A DNA stretch of 30,252 bases. Origin: an uncultured Christensenella sp. GTDB lineage: Bacteria; Bacillota; Clostridia; Christensenellales; UBA3700. Positions 1 through 8,153 of this stretch are shown here, piece by piece. The stretch lies in the NCBI GenBank assembly GCA_910584975.1, contig CAJUEA010000017.1:1-30252 (forward strand). Reading direction: 5' to 3'. Position 1 is the first letter of the stretch. Each line of letters opens with the position of its first letter. The notes beneath the pieces were generated by a model. It had not been told where the DNA came from, ran no database searches, and worked only from the letters and a program-made list of their open reading frames with translations. The position numbers and the translations under genes were made by a program.

Positions 1-912
1 ATGAATCTTACAAGAAAACAAGCCCTTGACAAATATCTAAGTGTTGTCAAAATGGCTTTAGACAGAGGAATTATACCTCGTTGCCATTTTGAAGATATCA
101 CAAGAGCAGATTTTTATGGATTTGTTGTGCCTTTTGCCAGTGAGCTTATGAAACTTGCAAAAGAATCTGGCATTCCAATCAAAATTCGTGCTTGCGATAC
201 TTTGGGGTACGGCGTAGGATTTCCGGGAGTTGCAATGCCAAGAAGTGTGCAAGGTATTATCAGTGGTTTAAAATACTATGCAGAGGTGCCATCTGAGCAA
301 CTTGAGTGGCACGGACACAATGATTTTTACAAGGTTGTAACAAATGCAGATACAGCTTGGCTTTATGGCTGTTCAGCAGTAAATTGTAGCCTTTTGGGCA
401 TTGGCGAAAGAACAGGCAACTGTCCTCTTGAGGCAATGGCAATTGAGTATTGTCAGTTTAAAGGTACCGATGATGGTATGGATTTGTCTGTTATTACTGA
501 AATTGCAGATTACTTTGAAAAAGAGCTTGACTATGTTATTCCTCCACGCACACCATTTGTGGGCAGAAGTTTCAACACTACAAGAGCAGGTGTTCACGCA
601 GATGGATTGCTTAAGGATCAAGAAATTTATAACATTTTTGACACAGAAAAGATTTTGGGCAAACCACCACTTGTAAGCATTGATTCTCACTCTGGACTTG
701 CAGGCGTTGCTTACTGGATTAATGGTTATTATGATTTGGACGAGGCAGATAGAATTGACAAAAAAGATCCTATTTGCGTAAAAATTAAGGAAATCATTGA
801 CGATTTGTATGCACAGGGCAGAACAACTGTTATGGGTGATGACGAATTGGATAGTTTGGTTGCACAAATTGACCCAAAAAGACACAAAGCATTACTTTTG
901 CAAGCAAAGTAA
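1..912 (+). CDS. Re-citrate synthase / homocitrate synthase-like, 3' part
   Basis: C-terminal 303 residues of an HMGL-like TIM-barrel acyltransferase of the isopropylmalate/homocitrate synthase family. In this family an acyl-CoA condenses with a 2-oxoacid. The variant with WHGHNDFYKVV (103-113) and CSAVNCSLLGIGERTGN (125-141) resembles the clostridial Re-type citrate synthase group, which feeds glutamate synthesis in anaerobes, but homocitrate synthase cannot be excluded. The visible HxH pair in the HGH motif fits the metal site. Residue 1 aligns inside the barrel, because the N-terminal catalytic motif region is missing, so the true start lies before the window. The ATG at base 1 is probably internal. 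A 90-150 residue N-terminal part is expected upstream. No clear terminator follows; the spacer to the next gene has its own promoter. Confidence 0.85.
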   Translation: MNLTRKQALDKYLSVVKMALDRGIIPRCHFEDITRADFYGFVVPFASELMKLAKESGIPIKIRACDTLGYGVGFPGVAMPRSVQGIISGLKYYAEVPSEQLEWHGHNDFYKVVTNADTAWLYGCSAVNCSLLGIGERTGNCPLEAMAIEYCQFKGTDDGMDLSVITEIADYFEKELDYVIPPRTPFVGRSFNTTRAGVHADGLLKDQEIYNIFDTEKILGKPPLVSIDSHSGLAGVAYWINGYYDLDEADRIDKKDPICVKIKEIIDDLYAQGRTTVMGDDELDSLVAQIDPKRHKALLLQAK

Positions 913-1003
913 TTGGCAAATAGTTAAAAGTCTTAATAATTTTAAATAATTATTATAAAAATTAATTTTTTAAAGCAAAAAATGTAAAATTTTGTTAAAA
1001 GTA

Positions 1004-1032
1004 TTGAAATTTTAATTTTTCCATAGTACAAT
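1004..1032 (+). promoter_or_regulatory. Sigma-A-type promoter for the small P-loop gene
   Basis: TTGAAA at 1004-1009 and TACAAT at 1027-1032 with a 17-base spacer. This would start a short leader of about 25 bases before the ATG at 1066. A second TATAAT (1032-1037) overlaps but has poor spacing to any -35. Confidence 0.55.
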
Positions 1033-1065
1033 ATAATTAAGCTATACTTAGCTATGGAGGGATAT

Positions 1066-1467
1066 ATGATTTTTATTATTCATGGTGCAAAAGGTACTGG
1101 TAAGACTAAGCGCTTGATAGACAGAGCAAACACTGCTGTGTTGGATGGAGAGGTTGTTTTCATTACTGATTCTGATAAGTACAATTTTTCTATCAAACAT
1201 AAAGTTAGGTTGATTAATGCAACTGACTATCATGTGGTTAGTGAACAAGGACTTTTGGGCTTTATAAGTGGTATCGTTGCAGGCAACAGCGATATTCAGC
1301 ATATTTACATAGATGGCTGTCACAGAATCTGCGGAGAAGAAATTGCCGAAATGAAATATTTTTATGACAATTTGGGAGAACTTGCAGACAAAGCAAATGT
1401 GGATATCACTCTTGCAGTAAGTGAGGCAGAAGAAAATTTGCCTGATTTTATAAAAAAATATATTTAA
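1066..1467 (+). CDS. Small P-loop NTPase-like protein, function unknown
   Basis: 133-residue protein beginning MIFIIHGAKGTGKTKR, with a Walker A motif GAKGTGKT at residues 7-14. The segment HIYIDGCHRI resembles a Walker B strand ending in Asp. I chose the ATG at 1066 because GGAGGG (1056-1061) sits four bases upstream; an in-frame ATG at 1054 lies on top of that ribosome binding site. No transmembrane segment is visible. Small single-domain P-loop proteins of this length are common and unnamed in Clostridia, and are often loosely annotated as ATP-binding or PilT-like. Nothing here supports a specific role. It has its own promoter and is followed by a hairpin before thrC. Confidence 0.8.
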   Translation: MIFIIHGAKGTGKTKRLIDRANTAVLDGEVVFITDSDKYNFSIKHKVRLINATDYHVVSEQGLLGFISGIVAGNSDIQHIYIDGCHRICGEEIAEMKYFYDNLGELADKANVDITLAVSEAEENLPDFIKKYI

Positions 1468-1484
1468 AACGGTTAAACTCAATT

Positions 1485-1510
1485 AAGCCTGACCGTTGTT
1501 GGGCTTTTTT
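1485..1510 (+). terminator. Possible intrinsic terminator, with a competing hairpin
   Basis: AAGCC (1485-1489) pairs with GGCTT (1502-1506) and is followed by a T run to 1510. A second possible stem, AACGGT (1468-1473) with ACCGTT (1492-1497), overlaps its loop, so the two could be alternatives. The stems are short. Confidence 0.4.
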
Positions 1511-1529
1511 GTTTTAAAAGGAGTTTTTT

Positions 1530-3014
1530 ATGCAATATGTAAGTACAAGGGAAAAAAGCACTATTGTTTCAAGTGCAGAGGCAATCGTAAAAGGCTTATC
1601 TGAAGATGGTGGTTTGTTTGTGCCAAGCGAATTTCCTGCAATTTCTTCAAAAGAGCTTGAGCAAATGACAGATATGGAATACAGCGAGCGTGCAGCTTTT
1701 GTTTTAAGCAAGTTTTTGTCAGATTTTACACTTGAGGAGCTTAACGACTATACAAAAAAGGCATATTCAAGATTTTATGGTGATGACCCTTGCCCACTTG
1801 TGGCAATTGATGATAAAACTTACATTTTAGAGTTGTGGCATGGCCCAACTTGTGCGTTCAAGGATATGGCTTTGACATTGTTGCCTCATCTTATGGTTGC
1901 ATCTCGCAAAAAGGTTGGAGAAAAAAACAAAACTTTGATTTTGGTTGCAACAAGTGGCGATACAGGAAAGGCTGCTTTGGAAGGATTTAAGGATGTTGAG
2001 GGTTGTGAAATAATTGTTTTCTATCCATCAGAAGGCGTATCCGATATGCAAAAACTTCAAATGCAAACTCAAACAGGAAACAATGTTTATGTTTGTGCAA
2101 TCAAAGGCAATTTTGACGATGCTCAAAGTGCTGTTAAAGTGATTTTTAATGACGAAAATGTCAAAGCTCAATTGTTGGAGCAAGGATATAAATTGTCAAG
2201 TGCAAATTCAATCAACTGGGGCAGATTGGTTCCACAAATTGCTTATTATGTTTCAAGTTATGTGGATTTGCTTGCATCAAATGAAATCAAAATGGGCGAA
2301 AAAATCAATTTTTGCGTTCCATCAGGCAACTTTGGAAATATCCTAGCAGGTTACTACGCAATGAGAATGGGTGTGCCAATCGGAAAATTGATTTGTGCAT
2401 CAAACAAAAACAGAGTGCTAACAGACTTTTTTGCATCTGGAAAATATGACACAAACAGAGAGTTTTACAAGACAATGAGTCCATCAATGGATATTTTGAT
2501 AAGTTCAAATTTGGAGAGATTGTTGTTTGAAATCTCAGGTAGAGATGACAAGTATGTGGCAAGTTTAATGAATGATTTGAAAACAAAAGGTTGCTATCAA
2601 ATTGATTTTGACAAACTTAAAACAAATGCTTCAAACTTTGAAGGTGGCTTTTCAGATGAAGAAATGACAATGGATACCATTGAAGATTTTTATGATGAAA
2701 ATGACTACTTGCTTGACACTCACACAGCAGTTGCAGTTGGTGTTAGTCAAGCAATCAAAGAGGAAAATAGGGACAACACAAAAACTGTAATCGTTTCAAC
2801 TGCAAGTCCGTACAAATTCCCTCAAGATGTTTACAACGCTTTGACAGGAGAATTTGTTGACGATAGCATTAAAGCTGCAGATATGCTTGAAGAGTATACA
2901 GGTATGGAAATTCCAGAACCTCTTCAAGGATTGCAATCAAGAATTGTGAGATTCAAGGATGTTATTGAAAAGGATAAAATCAAAGAGGCAGTGTTGAGCT
3001 GCTTGAAAAAATAA
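1530..3014 (+). CDS. thrC: Threonine synthase
   Basis: 494 residues, the usual size for the longer threonine synthase type. This PLP enzyme converts O-phospho-L-homoserine to L-threonine in the cytoplasm. The PLP-binding lysine is K111 in GPTCAFKDMALTLL. The N-terminus (MQYVSTRE, then LSEDGGLFVP) and the phosphate-binding VATSGDTGKAALEGF segment are typical. The start is supported by AAAGGAG (1517-1523) six bases upstream. No other aspartate-family gene adjoins it, and I saw no T-box or other leader upstream, only the short hairpins at 1468-1510. A strong terminator follows. Confidence 0.97.
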   Translation: MQYVSTREKSTIVSSAEAIVKGLSEDGGLFVPSEFPAISSKELEQMTDMEYSERAAFVLSKFLSDFTLEELNDYTKKAYSRFYGDDPCPLVAIDDKTYILELWHGPTCAFKDMALTLLPHLMVASRKKVGEKNKTLILVATSGDTGKAALEGFKDVEGCEIIVFYPSEGVSDMQKLQMQTQTGNNVYVCAIKGNFDDAQSAVKVIFNDENVKAQLLEQGYKLSSANSINWGRLVPQIAYYVSSYVDLLASNEIKMGEKINFCVPSGNFGNILAGYYAMRMGVPIGKLICASNKNRVLTDFFASGKYDTNREFYKTMSPSMDILISSNLERLLFEISGRDDKYVASLMNDLKTKGCYQIDFDKLKTNASNFEGGFSDEEMTMDTIEDFYDENDYLLDTHTAVAVGVSQAIKEENRDNTKTVIVSTASPYKFPQDVYNALTGEFVDDSIKAADMLEEYTGMEIPEPLQGLQSRIVRFKDVIEKDKIKEAVLSCLKK

Positions 3015-3030
3015 TATCGATTAAACCAAT

Positions 3031-3060
3031 AAAAATGGCTGATTATGTCAGCCATTTTTT
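3031..3060 (+). terminator. Intrinsic terminator after thrC
   Basis: The stem AAAAATGGCTGA (3031-3042) pairs with TCAGCCATTTTT (3048-3059) around a five-base loop and ends in a T run. The flanking A and T runs mean it could also work on the opposite strand. Confidence 0.9.
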
Positions 3061-3078
3061 GTTTGCAAAATTATGCTT

Positions 3079-3118
3079 AAAAATTCATTTAGTACCGATT
3101 TTCGCAGTGTTAATTATG
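3079..3118 (-). repeat. Left copy of a 40-bp imperfect inverted repeat (dispersed motif)
   Basis: Read on the - strand this 40-base stretch matches 8071-8110 on the + strand at roughly 33 of 40 positions. The shared core is GAAAATCGGTA, one variable base, then TAAATG (bases 3083-3103 here). It belongs to the dispersed intergenic motif also seen at 13341, 18546, 20107 and 26722. With the copy at 8071 it flanks the ABC island in opposite orientation. Confidence 0.65.
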
Positions 3119-3164
3119 TTTTTATTTGCTGATTTTTGCAAATAATTTGCAATATGATTTTATT

Positions 3165-3245
3165 TTTAATTCAATTTGCTAAGAGCTTTTAGCAATGTGT
3201 GGCAGTCATTTATGCTGTTGTTATAGCCAATACTTATTCTGCACA
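3165..3245 (-). pseudogene. Duplicated 3' end of the cysteine desulfurase-like gene
   Basis: These 81 bases match 8154-8234 at 80 positions in the same orientation. The only difference, 3232 versus 8221, is synonymous in the serine codon (AGC/AGT). Read on the - strand the copy encodes the last 25 residues of the class V aminotransferase (CRISIGYNNSINDC...KLN, stop), preceded by an accidental ATG at 3244-3246. Just beyond, bases 3246-3249 (TCTT) match 8239-8242 if five bases are skipped; after that similarity ends. It is a gene remnant, not a working gene. The rest of the 3061-3409 spacer holds the inverted-repeat copy at 3079 and the operator-like region at 3315. Confidence 0.85.
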
Positions 3246-3314
3246 TCTTTGCTGTCAGTTTAGATTATTTGTAAACTTTAATTCTGATTATTAAGAACTA
3301 ATTAATTTGTTTTT

Positions 3315-3408
3315 GTTAACCAATTGGTAAAAATCGGTTGACATAAATACGATTTTATGTTAACTTATTTTATATATTTAGTTAACATAGGTATAATTAG
3401 GAGTTAAA
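3315..3408 (+). promoter_or_regulatory. Phased GTTAAC hexamers and promoter of the ABC operon
   Basis: GTTAAC or close variants occur at 3315, 3337 (GTTGAC), 3359 and 3381, each exactly 22 bases apart. A weaker fifth (GTTAAA) lies at 3403 in the ribosome binding region. The second and third form an 11-base inverted repeat (GTTGACATAAA / TTTATGTTAAC, one mismatch). TTGACA at 3338-3343 is a good -35 lying within copy two. A weak -10 (TAACTT, 3361-3366) lies on copy three. Sites on one helical face overlapping the promoter suggest cooperative binding of a regulator. No regulator gene is nearby. Confidence 0.5.
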
Positions 3409-3409
3409 A

Positions 3410-4096
3410 ATGATAAAGCTTATTAATGTTAATAAAAAATACTTATCTAAAAATTCTAAGATAGAAACAATGGCATTAAAAAATATTAATCTTACTTTCA
3501 ATAAAGGAGAATTTGTTGCCATTGTTGGAAAATCTGGAAGTGGAAAGTCTACACTTATTAATTTAATTGGTGGGTTGGATATACATACTGACGGCAATAT
3601 TTTAGTTGAAGATATAGATTTGGCAACACTTAAAGAAAATGAACTTGCTACTTATAGAAATAAAAAAATTGGCTTTGTTTTTCAATCATATTATTTAGAA
3701 CCTGCATTTTCGATATTAAAAAATGTAGCTTTACCATTGATTATAGCTGGAGTAGAACCAAAAGAACGAGATAGGCGTGCTATGGAAATTTTGACTCAAT
3801 TGGGATTATCAGAACAAGCAACAAAAAATACAAATGAATTGTCAGGCGGTGAAATGCAAAGAGTTGCAATAGCACGAGCACTTGTTGGAAATCCAAGCAT
3901 TATTTTAGCGGATGAACCAACTGGTAATCTTGATACTGAAAATGGGCGAATTGTTATGGATATGTTGCGAAATTGTGCAAGTAATGATCGAGTTGTAATT
4001 GTTGTAACTCACAATGAAACTGAAGCTCAAAATTGCGATAGAATAATTCGATTGCAGGATGGAAAAGTTGTGGAGAACATTAAAAATGAGATTTAA
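3410..4096 (+). CDS. ABC transporter ATP-binding protein (MacB/LolD/BceA type)
   Basis: 228-residue ATPase subunit with Walker A GKSGSGKST (40-48), Q-loop Q92 in FVFQSYYLEP, signature LSGGEMQRVAIARAL (144-158), Walker B IILADEPTGNLD (164-175) and the switch histidine in VVTHNETEA. Its length and the LADEPTGNLD form are typical of ATPases that partner with FtsX/MacB-like permeases, a class that works by mechanotransmission on peptides, lipoproteins or antibiotics rather than by classic import. AGGAG (3399-3403) precedes the ATG by six bases. The next gene overlaps its end by 11 bases, so ATPase and permeases are translationally coupled. This island is more A+T-rich than thrC upstream. Confidence 0.95.
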   Translation: MIKLINVNKKYLSKNSKIETMALKNINLTFNKGEFVAIVGKSGSGKSTLINLIGGLDIHTDGNILVEDIDLATLKENELATYRNKKIGFVFQSYYLEPAFSILKNVALPLIIAGVEPKERDRRAMEILTQLGLSEQATKNTNELSGGEMQRVAIARALVGNPSIILADEPTGNLDTENGRIVMDMLRNCASNDRVVIVVTHNETEAQNCDRIIRLQDGKVVENIKNEI

Positions 4097-5258
4097 AGAT
4101 TGTATTTCTTTTTCTATATTTAATATAAAATCACATATTGCTAGAACAATAATTACAATAATAATACAAATAATATTAACTGCGATAATTTTTGCAGTAT
4201 TATGGTCTGTTTTCGCTGGGTATGATAGTGCAAAACAAGATATTGTAAAAGATGTTAATGAAAATGGAATAAATTTCTCATATCAAACAAATGCAGTCAG
4301 TTCCAATGTTATAAGTGAAAGTGAATTTTATTATATTGATGATACTATCAAAAAAACAAAATTTGATTACAGCATAAAAGAAACTAAATATTCTGCCATA
4401 GTAGAAGAATTTGAAATTTATGTTGACATAATATTATCCAATTTAATAAATAATGAAAATGGTGTTTTCTTAACAAAAGGACTTTTTGATTATATTAATC
4501 AATTTCAAAAATATGAGGTTGGCGATATGATTTCAACAAATTTACTTGTTGGAGATACAAAATATTTCACACATTTTACCATAATAGGAATATTTGAAGA
4601 TAATATGGAGCGTGGTATATATTTAAGCTATCAAAATTCTTTTAATGTAGGTATTCCTATTATATCAAGTATTTATTATCAACTATATTCAACTGAAACA
4701 AAGTTTAGTGTAATATCTAAAACGATATTGAATATGGAAAAAAACTTAAAAAAAATTCTCACAACAGATAATAACTTTTATATCAGCACATTAACTAGTA
4801 TTAAAAATTTACAAATAGGTATTGAAATTTTGTTGCCCATATCAATATTAATAACTTCTATTTTATTATGGATTTTGCTAGGGAGTATAATAAATAGTCT
4901 GTTTTTAACTTGCTTAGAAAATGAAAGGTTTTTTGCCTTATGTATATCGCAAGGACTTCAAAAAAAAGCTTTGTATATTATTGTAATGATTGAGTTTGTG
5001 TTTACCTCAATATTTTCAATTATAATAAGCTCATTGATTAGTTTTGGGTTAAAAAATACTATTTCTGGTGTTTCAAATAAATTATGGGCGATTTTTTATA
5101 ATGGAGTTATTTCAACAACAAGCAGCGCAGCTTTTCCATTTTTATTGCCTTTAATAATATTTGTTTTAAGTTTAGTTTTTTGTGCGATTTTTACAATTTA
5201 TATTTTTAAAAGAAAATATAGCAATAGCAATGTTGAAATGTTGAAGGGGGAAAGATAA
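4086..5258 (+). CDS. ABC transporter permease, FtsX/MacB-like (first)
   Basis: 390-residue membrane protein. One N-terminal transmembrane helix (about 18-43, RTIITIIIQIILTAIIFAVL) is followed by a roughly 200-residue predicted extracytoplasmic domain and three C-terminal helices (near 246-275, 295-320 and 343-370). This is the four-helix FtsX/MacB plan. I chose the ATG at 4086, overlapping the ATPase stop, because GGAG (4072-4075) lies ten bases upstream; the in-frame ATG at 4059 has no such site. Sequence conservation with named families is weak, so the assignment rests on topology and on the neighbouring MacB-type ATPase. The next permease starts on the stop codon. Confidence 0.85.
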   Translation: MRFKDCISFSIFNIKSHIARTIITIIIQIILTAIIFAVLWSVFAGYDSAKQDIVKDVNENGINFSYQTNAVSSNVISESEFYYIDDTIKKTKFDYSIKETKYSAIVEEFEIYVDIILSNLINNENGVFLTKGLFDYINQFQKYEVGDMISTNLLVGDTKYFTHFTIIGIFEDNMERGIYLSYQNSFNVGIPIISSIYYQLYSTETKFSVISKTILNMEKNLKKILTTDNNFYISTLTSIKNLQIGIEILLPISILITSILLWILLGSIINSLFLTCLENERFFALCISQGLQKKALYIIVMIEFVFTSIFSIIISSLISFGLKNTISGVSNKLWAIFYNGVISTTSSAAFPFLLPLIIFVLSLVFCAIFTIYIFKRKYSNSNVEMLKGER

Positions 5259-6811
5259 TGAAAAAGGTAGAATTATTTTCCTTGGCTAAAGACTTTACAA
5301 ATAGCTCGTATACATATAAAAAAATTGTTAAATCATATACTTTTTCATTTGTCTTATTAATTATTGTATTTTGGCTTTGTTTTGTGCTTTTTGGTGCAAT
5401 AATTTCACAAGTAAATATAGGGAAAAATGAATGTGTAGTTTATATTGAATATTCTGAAAATGGTTATGTTAATATTGATACACCTTATTCAGCATTTTTA
5501 TTGAATTATGAACAGACGAATACTATAAAAAACAAAATCGATAATGTTGAAATATTAAATGGAACTGGATTATCATTTGGTGGGGAATATGAAATATTTG
5601 TACAAGAAAAATCACAAAAAATAATGAATAATCTTATTTATTTTGTAAAAAATACTGAACTAGAAATAATATCGGGAAAAAGCTTTACTTCTAATAAAAA
5701 GCAAGTATGTATATCAGAAGATTTTGTTACTTTAAACAATTGGTCAAAAGAAGAGATAATTGGCAAAACTTTAAAATGTGTATCAATTTATTCAAAATTT
5801 AAAGATTTTATGTTCAATCAAGTTTTAGATGACGACAATAATTCAGATAATATTACATTAAATGAAATTGGAGATTATGTAGATTATGGCGATGAAGGTG
5901 GTCGTATTGAAATTATGTCAGATTTTATTATTGTTGGAGTTTATAGCTCAGATAGTAGAGAACTTGTAAATGGTGCTGACATTGTTTGTCCCTATGAAAC
6001 ACTTGTTGATGAAGAAACTACCTATTTACCTGTTGTAAAAAACAAGTTGATTCTTGATAAAAATGGGCATTATAATAAAATGGCAGTGTTGACCTATTCA
6101 TCTATTAACTATGTTGAACTTGCAAAAAAAGTTGCTGAGAAAGGTATGATTTTCCCATTTATTTTAGGTGGAGACTTTTATTCAAAATGGTGTAATGAAA
6201 TTAATTCAAAATCTGAAATAGTGCATACTGAAAAATTATTACTTAAAGATTACTTTGCTGTCAAAAAATTTTCTAATTATATTTTTAATATTATAGAAAA
6301 CTATGGTTTGGATAATTTCACTACGCTTACTATTAAAACAACAATGTTATCTCAAGCGTTTATAAATACGAATAAGTTTGATGATGTTTTTACATTTATT
6401 ATCTATATTACAACTATATTTGGAGTAATAACATATATTGCAACATTGTTGAATTGTTATAATGTTCAAGCATATAGTTATCGTTATAAAAGAAAAAATA
6501 TGACCATTAATATGGCTTTAGGAATGACATATAAAGATGTGCGAGAATTATTTTTATTTGAGTTTTTAAATGTTTTTATTAAAGCATTGAAATATTCGTT
6601 AATAATATCATTGATTATTATAAGCATAAGCACATTGTTAATGATATTATTAATTCCAACTCTTGTTTCATTGCAATTTATTGGTTGGTCAATTTTATAC
6701 TATTTTGTGTCTATATTGATAACGACTATACTATGTTGTTTTTTTGGAATTATGTTAACTTTAGTCACATCAAGAAATTTTTCAAATTTTAAAATAAGCA
6801 ACATTGATTAA
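5258..6811 (+). CDS. ABC transporter permease, FtsX/MacB-like (second)
   Basis: 517 residues, with the same overall plan as the preceding permease but a larger outer domain. An N-terminal helix (about 28-51, rich in V, L, I and F) is followed by about 320 mostly polar residues and three C-terminal helices (about 375-397, 443-468 and 473-500). The ATG shares one base with the preceding stop (TAATG), and GGGGGA lies just upstream, so the two are coupled and probably form a heterodimer with the ATPase. The acidic outer domain (for example DDDNNSDNI near 189-197) might contact substrate. No specific substrate can be read from the sequence. Confidence 0.85.
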   Translation: MKKVELFSLAKDFTNSSYTYKKIVKSYTFSFVLLIIVFWLCFVLFGAIISQVNIGKNECVVYIEYSENGYVNIDTPYSAFLLNYEQTNTIKNKIDNVEILNGTGLSFGGEYEIFVQEKSQKIMNNLIYFVKNTELEIISGKSFTSNKKQVCISEDFVTLNNWSKEEIIGKTLKCVSIYSKFKDFMFNQVLDDDNNSDNITLNEIGDYVDYGDEGGRIEIMSDFIIVGVYSSDSRELVNGADIVCPYETLVDEETTYLPVVKNKLILDKNGHYNKMAVLTYSSINYVELAKKVAEKGMIFPFILGGDFYSKWCNEINSKSEIVHTEKLLLKDYFAVKKFSNYIFNIIENYGLDNFTTLTIKTTMLSQAFINTNKFDDVFTFIIYITTIFGVITYIATLLNCYNVQAYSYRYKRKNMTINMALGMTYKDVRELFLFEFLNVFIKALKYSLIISLIIISISTLLMILLIPTLVSLQFIGWSILYYFVSILITTILCCFFGIMLTLVTSRNFSNFKISNID

Positions 6812-6909
6812 CTAATTAAAATAATGGTTAGCATTTAATTTTTATAGTACATAATATAGAATTTTCTTAATAGCATTATAATCCACAAGAATTTTACAAG
6901 GAGGCATTT

Positions 6910-7965
6910 ATGAATAAAAAAATTTGTAATAAAAAAATATGGTACATAAATTTGGCTGTAATCGTTCTTTTAATTGCTATGTCAATTATCTTATTTTCTA
7001 TTCCGTCAGTGCATGCGGAGGGTAATGATACTGAACTTGAAATTATCGATTATAGTTCCGAATCAAGTCAAGTAATAACAATAAATAATATTAACAATTT
7101 TGTGGAACAACAAACTCACAGCAGGTTATTTCGCAAATCAAATAATTCTCTAACTATAGCTAAAGAAATATATTCAAAATTAGGATTTGATGAAGAAGAA
7201 ATTGCAGAAATGGATAACGAAAAGTTAAATTCTATTTTAAATGTTAAAAGTGCTACAGTTAAACAAATGTTTATAGCAACAGATGAAAGTGGTGAAATTT
7301 ATTCTGTACCAGCTCAAAATATGTCAAGAGCTGCTAATCAAGTAAATCATTTGTTCCCTGATATTGCAAATGACAAAGGAACAACTGGTTATATGGCTGG
7401 AAGAATAGAAATTTATCAAGATTCAAATTATGATAAATATGATTCTGTAAAAGACCCAAATACAAATACAACAAAAATAACAAAATTTTATGCATATGGT
7501 TATAGGGCTGAATGCTCAATGTGGTGGATTAAAGAACCGGCATATGTAATGCAAGATGCTTTTGTTGTTAATTGGAGTGGAGATGCTTATACAGAAGCAT
7601 CATACACAGAAAATTCTTTTACACATTCTTTTGTAAGCAGTGTAGAGGGGCAAACTAGTGAAAATGTACCAATTATTTGGCAAGCAAACAATAAACCATC
7701 TGGTAAATTTTACATTAATGGTGGAAGCCATATAAGTTATCGCAATAATAAAATTACTGCTAAGTTGAAAATTCGTGCAAATAATGGCTTTGACATTAAC
7801 ATGGGCTATGCACATAAACAAATTTTTGCTACAGGAGAATTTGGATATGAATTAGGCAAAGATGCAAGTATTAAATTTAAATTGACAGTTGGGGCGAGAG
7901 AATATATTTCTGGTCCATTACATGTTGAATGCATAAAAAATCCTGAAATGGAAGCATTAAGATAA
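6910..7965 (+). CDS. Secreted protein of the ABC island, function unknown
   Basis: 351 residues with a clear Sec signal peptide: KKIW, then hydrophobic 13-31, with probable cleavage after VHA at 34-36. There is no lipobox, LPXTG or later membrane helix, so it should be released. The mature protein starts with an acidic stretch, then a helical segment, then a C-terminal half (about 155-345) rich in alternating aromatic and polar residues, as in beta-sandwich folds. I do not recognise the family. AAGGAGG precedes the ATG. It lies 98 bases after the permeases and before a strong terminator, so it is probably the last gene of the operon. Substrate, partner or effector of the transporter are all possible. 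Confidence 0.85.
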   Translation: MNKKICNKKIWYINLAVIVLLIAMSIILFSIPSVHAEGNDTELEIIDYSSESSQVITINNINNFVEQQTHSRLFRKSNNSLTIAKEIYSKLGFDEEEIAEMDNEKLNSILNVKSATVKQMFIATDESGEIYSVPAQNMSRAANQVNHLFPDIANDKGTTGYMAGRIEIYQDSNYDKYDSVKDPNTNTTKITKFYAYGYRAECSMWWIKEPAYVMQDAFVVNWSGDAYTEASYTENSFTHSFVSSVEGQTSENVPIIWQANNKPSGKFYINGGSHISYRNNKITAKLKIRANNGFDINMGYAHKQIFATGEFGYELGKDASIKFKLTVGAREYISGPLHVECIKNPEMEALR

Positions 7966-8017
7966 ATGTAAAATAATAAAAACAAATTACTAAAATAAAT
8001 TTTTGTGGATTGTGATT

Positions 8018-8050
8018 AAAAGCCGAGTAAATTATTTTTCTCGGCTTTAT
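8018..8050 (+). terminator. Intrinsic terminator of the ABC island
   Basis: AAAGCCGAG (to 8027) pairs with CTCGGCTTT (8040-8048) around a 12-base loop and is followed by ATTT. It is well placed after the secreted-protein gene. Confidence 0.85.
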
Positions 8051-8070
8051 TTGATAAATTTTGATTAAAA

Positions 8071-8110
8071 CACAATTAACCTTTTGAAAATCGGTATTAA
8101 ATGGATATTT
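8071..8110 (+). repeat. Right copy of the 40-bp imperfect inverted repeat (dispersed motif)
   Basis: Partner of 3079-3118 in opposite orientation, sharing AATTAAC and the GAAAATCGGTA core. The flanking AACCTTT segment is also shared with the copy at 26722, which shows that this is a repeat family and not only the two ends of one element. Confidence 0.65.
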
Positions 8111-8153
8111 TGTGCACTGATTTCCTCAAATGATTTTGTGTTTTTGTGGTTTG

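Noticed and set aside
373..885. 170-codon open frame on the - strand opposite the citrate synthase-like gene
   Set aside because: Mirror of a conserved coding region; Cys/Phe/Asn-rich product without family resemblance.
1001..1530. T-box or other riboswitch before thrC
   Set aside because: No T-box motif, no specifier structure, and the spacer between the P-loop gene and thrC is only about 60 bases.
3392..3397. TATAAT close to the ABC ATPase start as main -10 box
   Set aside because: It lies only 13 bases from the ATG, has no -35 at proper distance, and would leave no room for the ribosome binding site.
3410..4096. BceAB/BceRS antibiotic-response module
   Set aside because: No histidine kinase or response regulator nearby, and the permeases have four predicted helices, not the ten of BceB.
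3410..7965. Lactococcin 972-type bacteriocin immunity operon
   Set aside because: That system has a large single membrane protein and a small bacteriocin gene; neither is found, and the secreted protein is too long and shows no similarity I can see.
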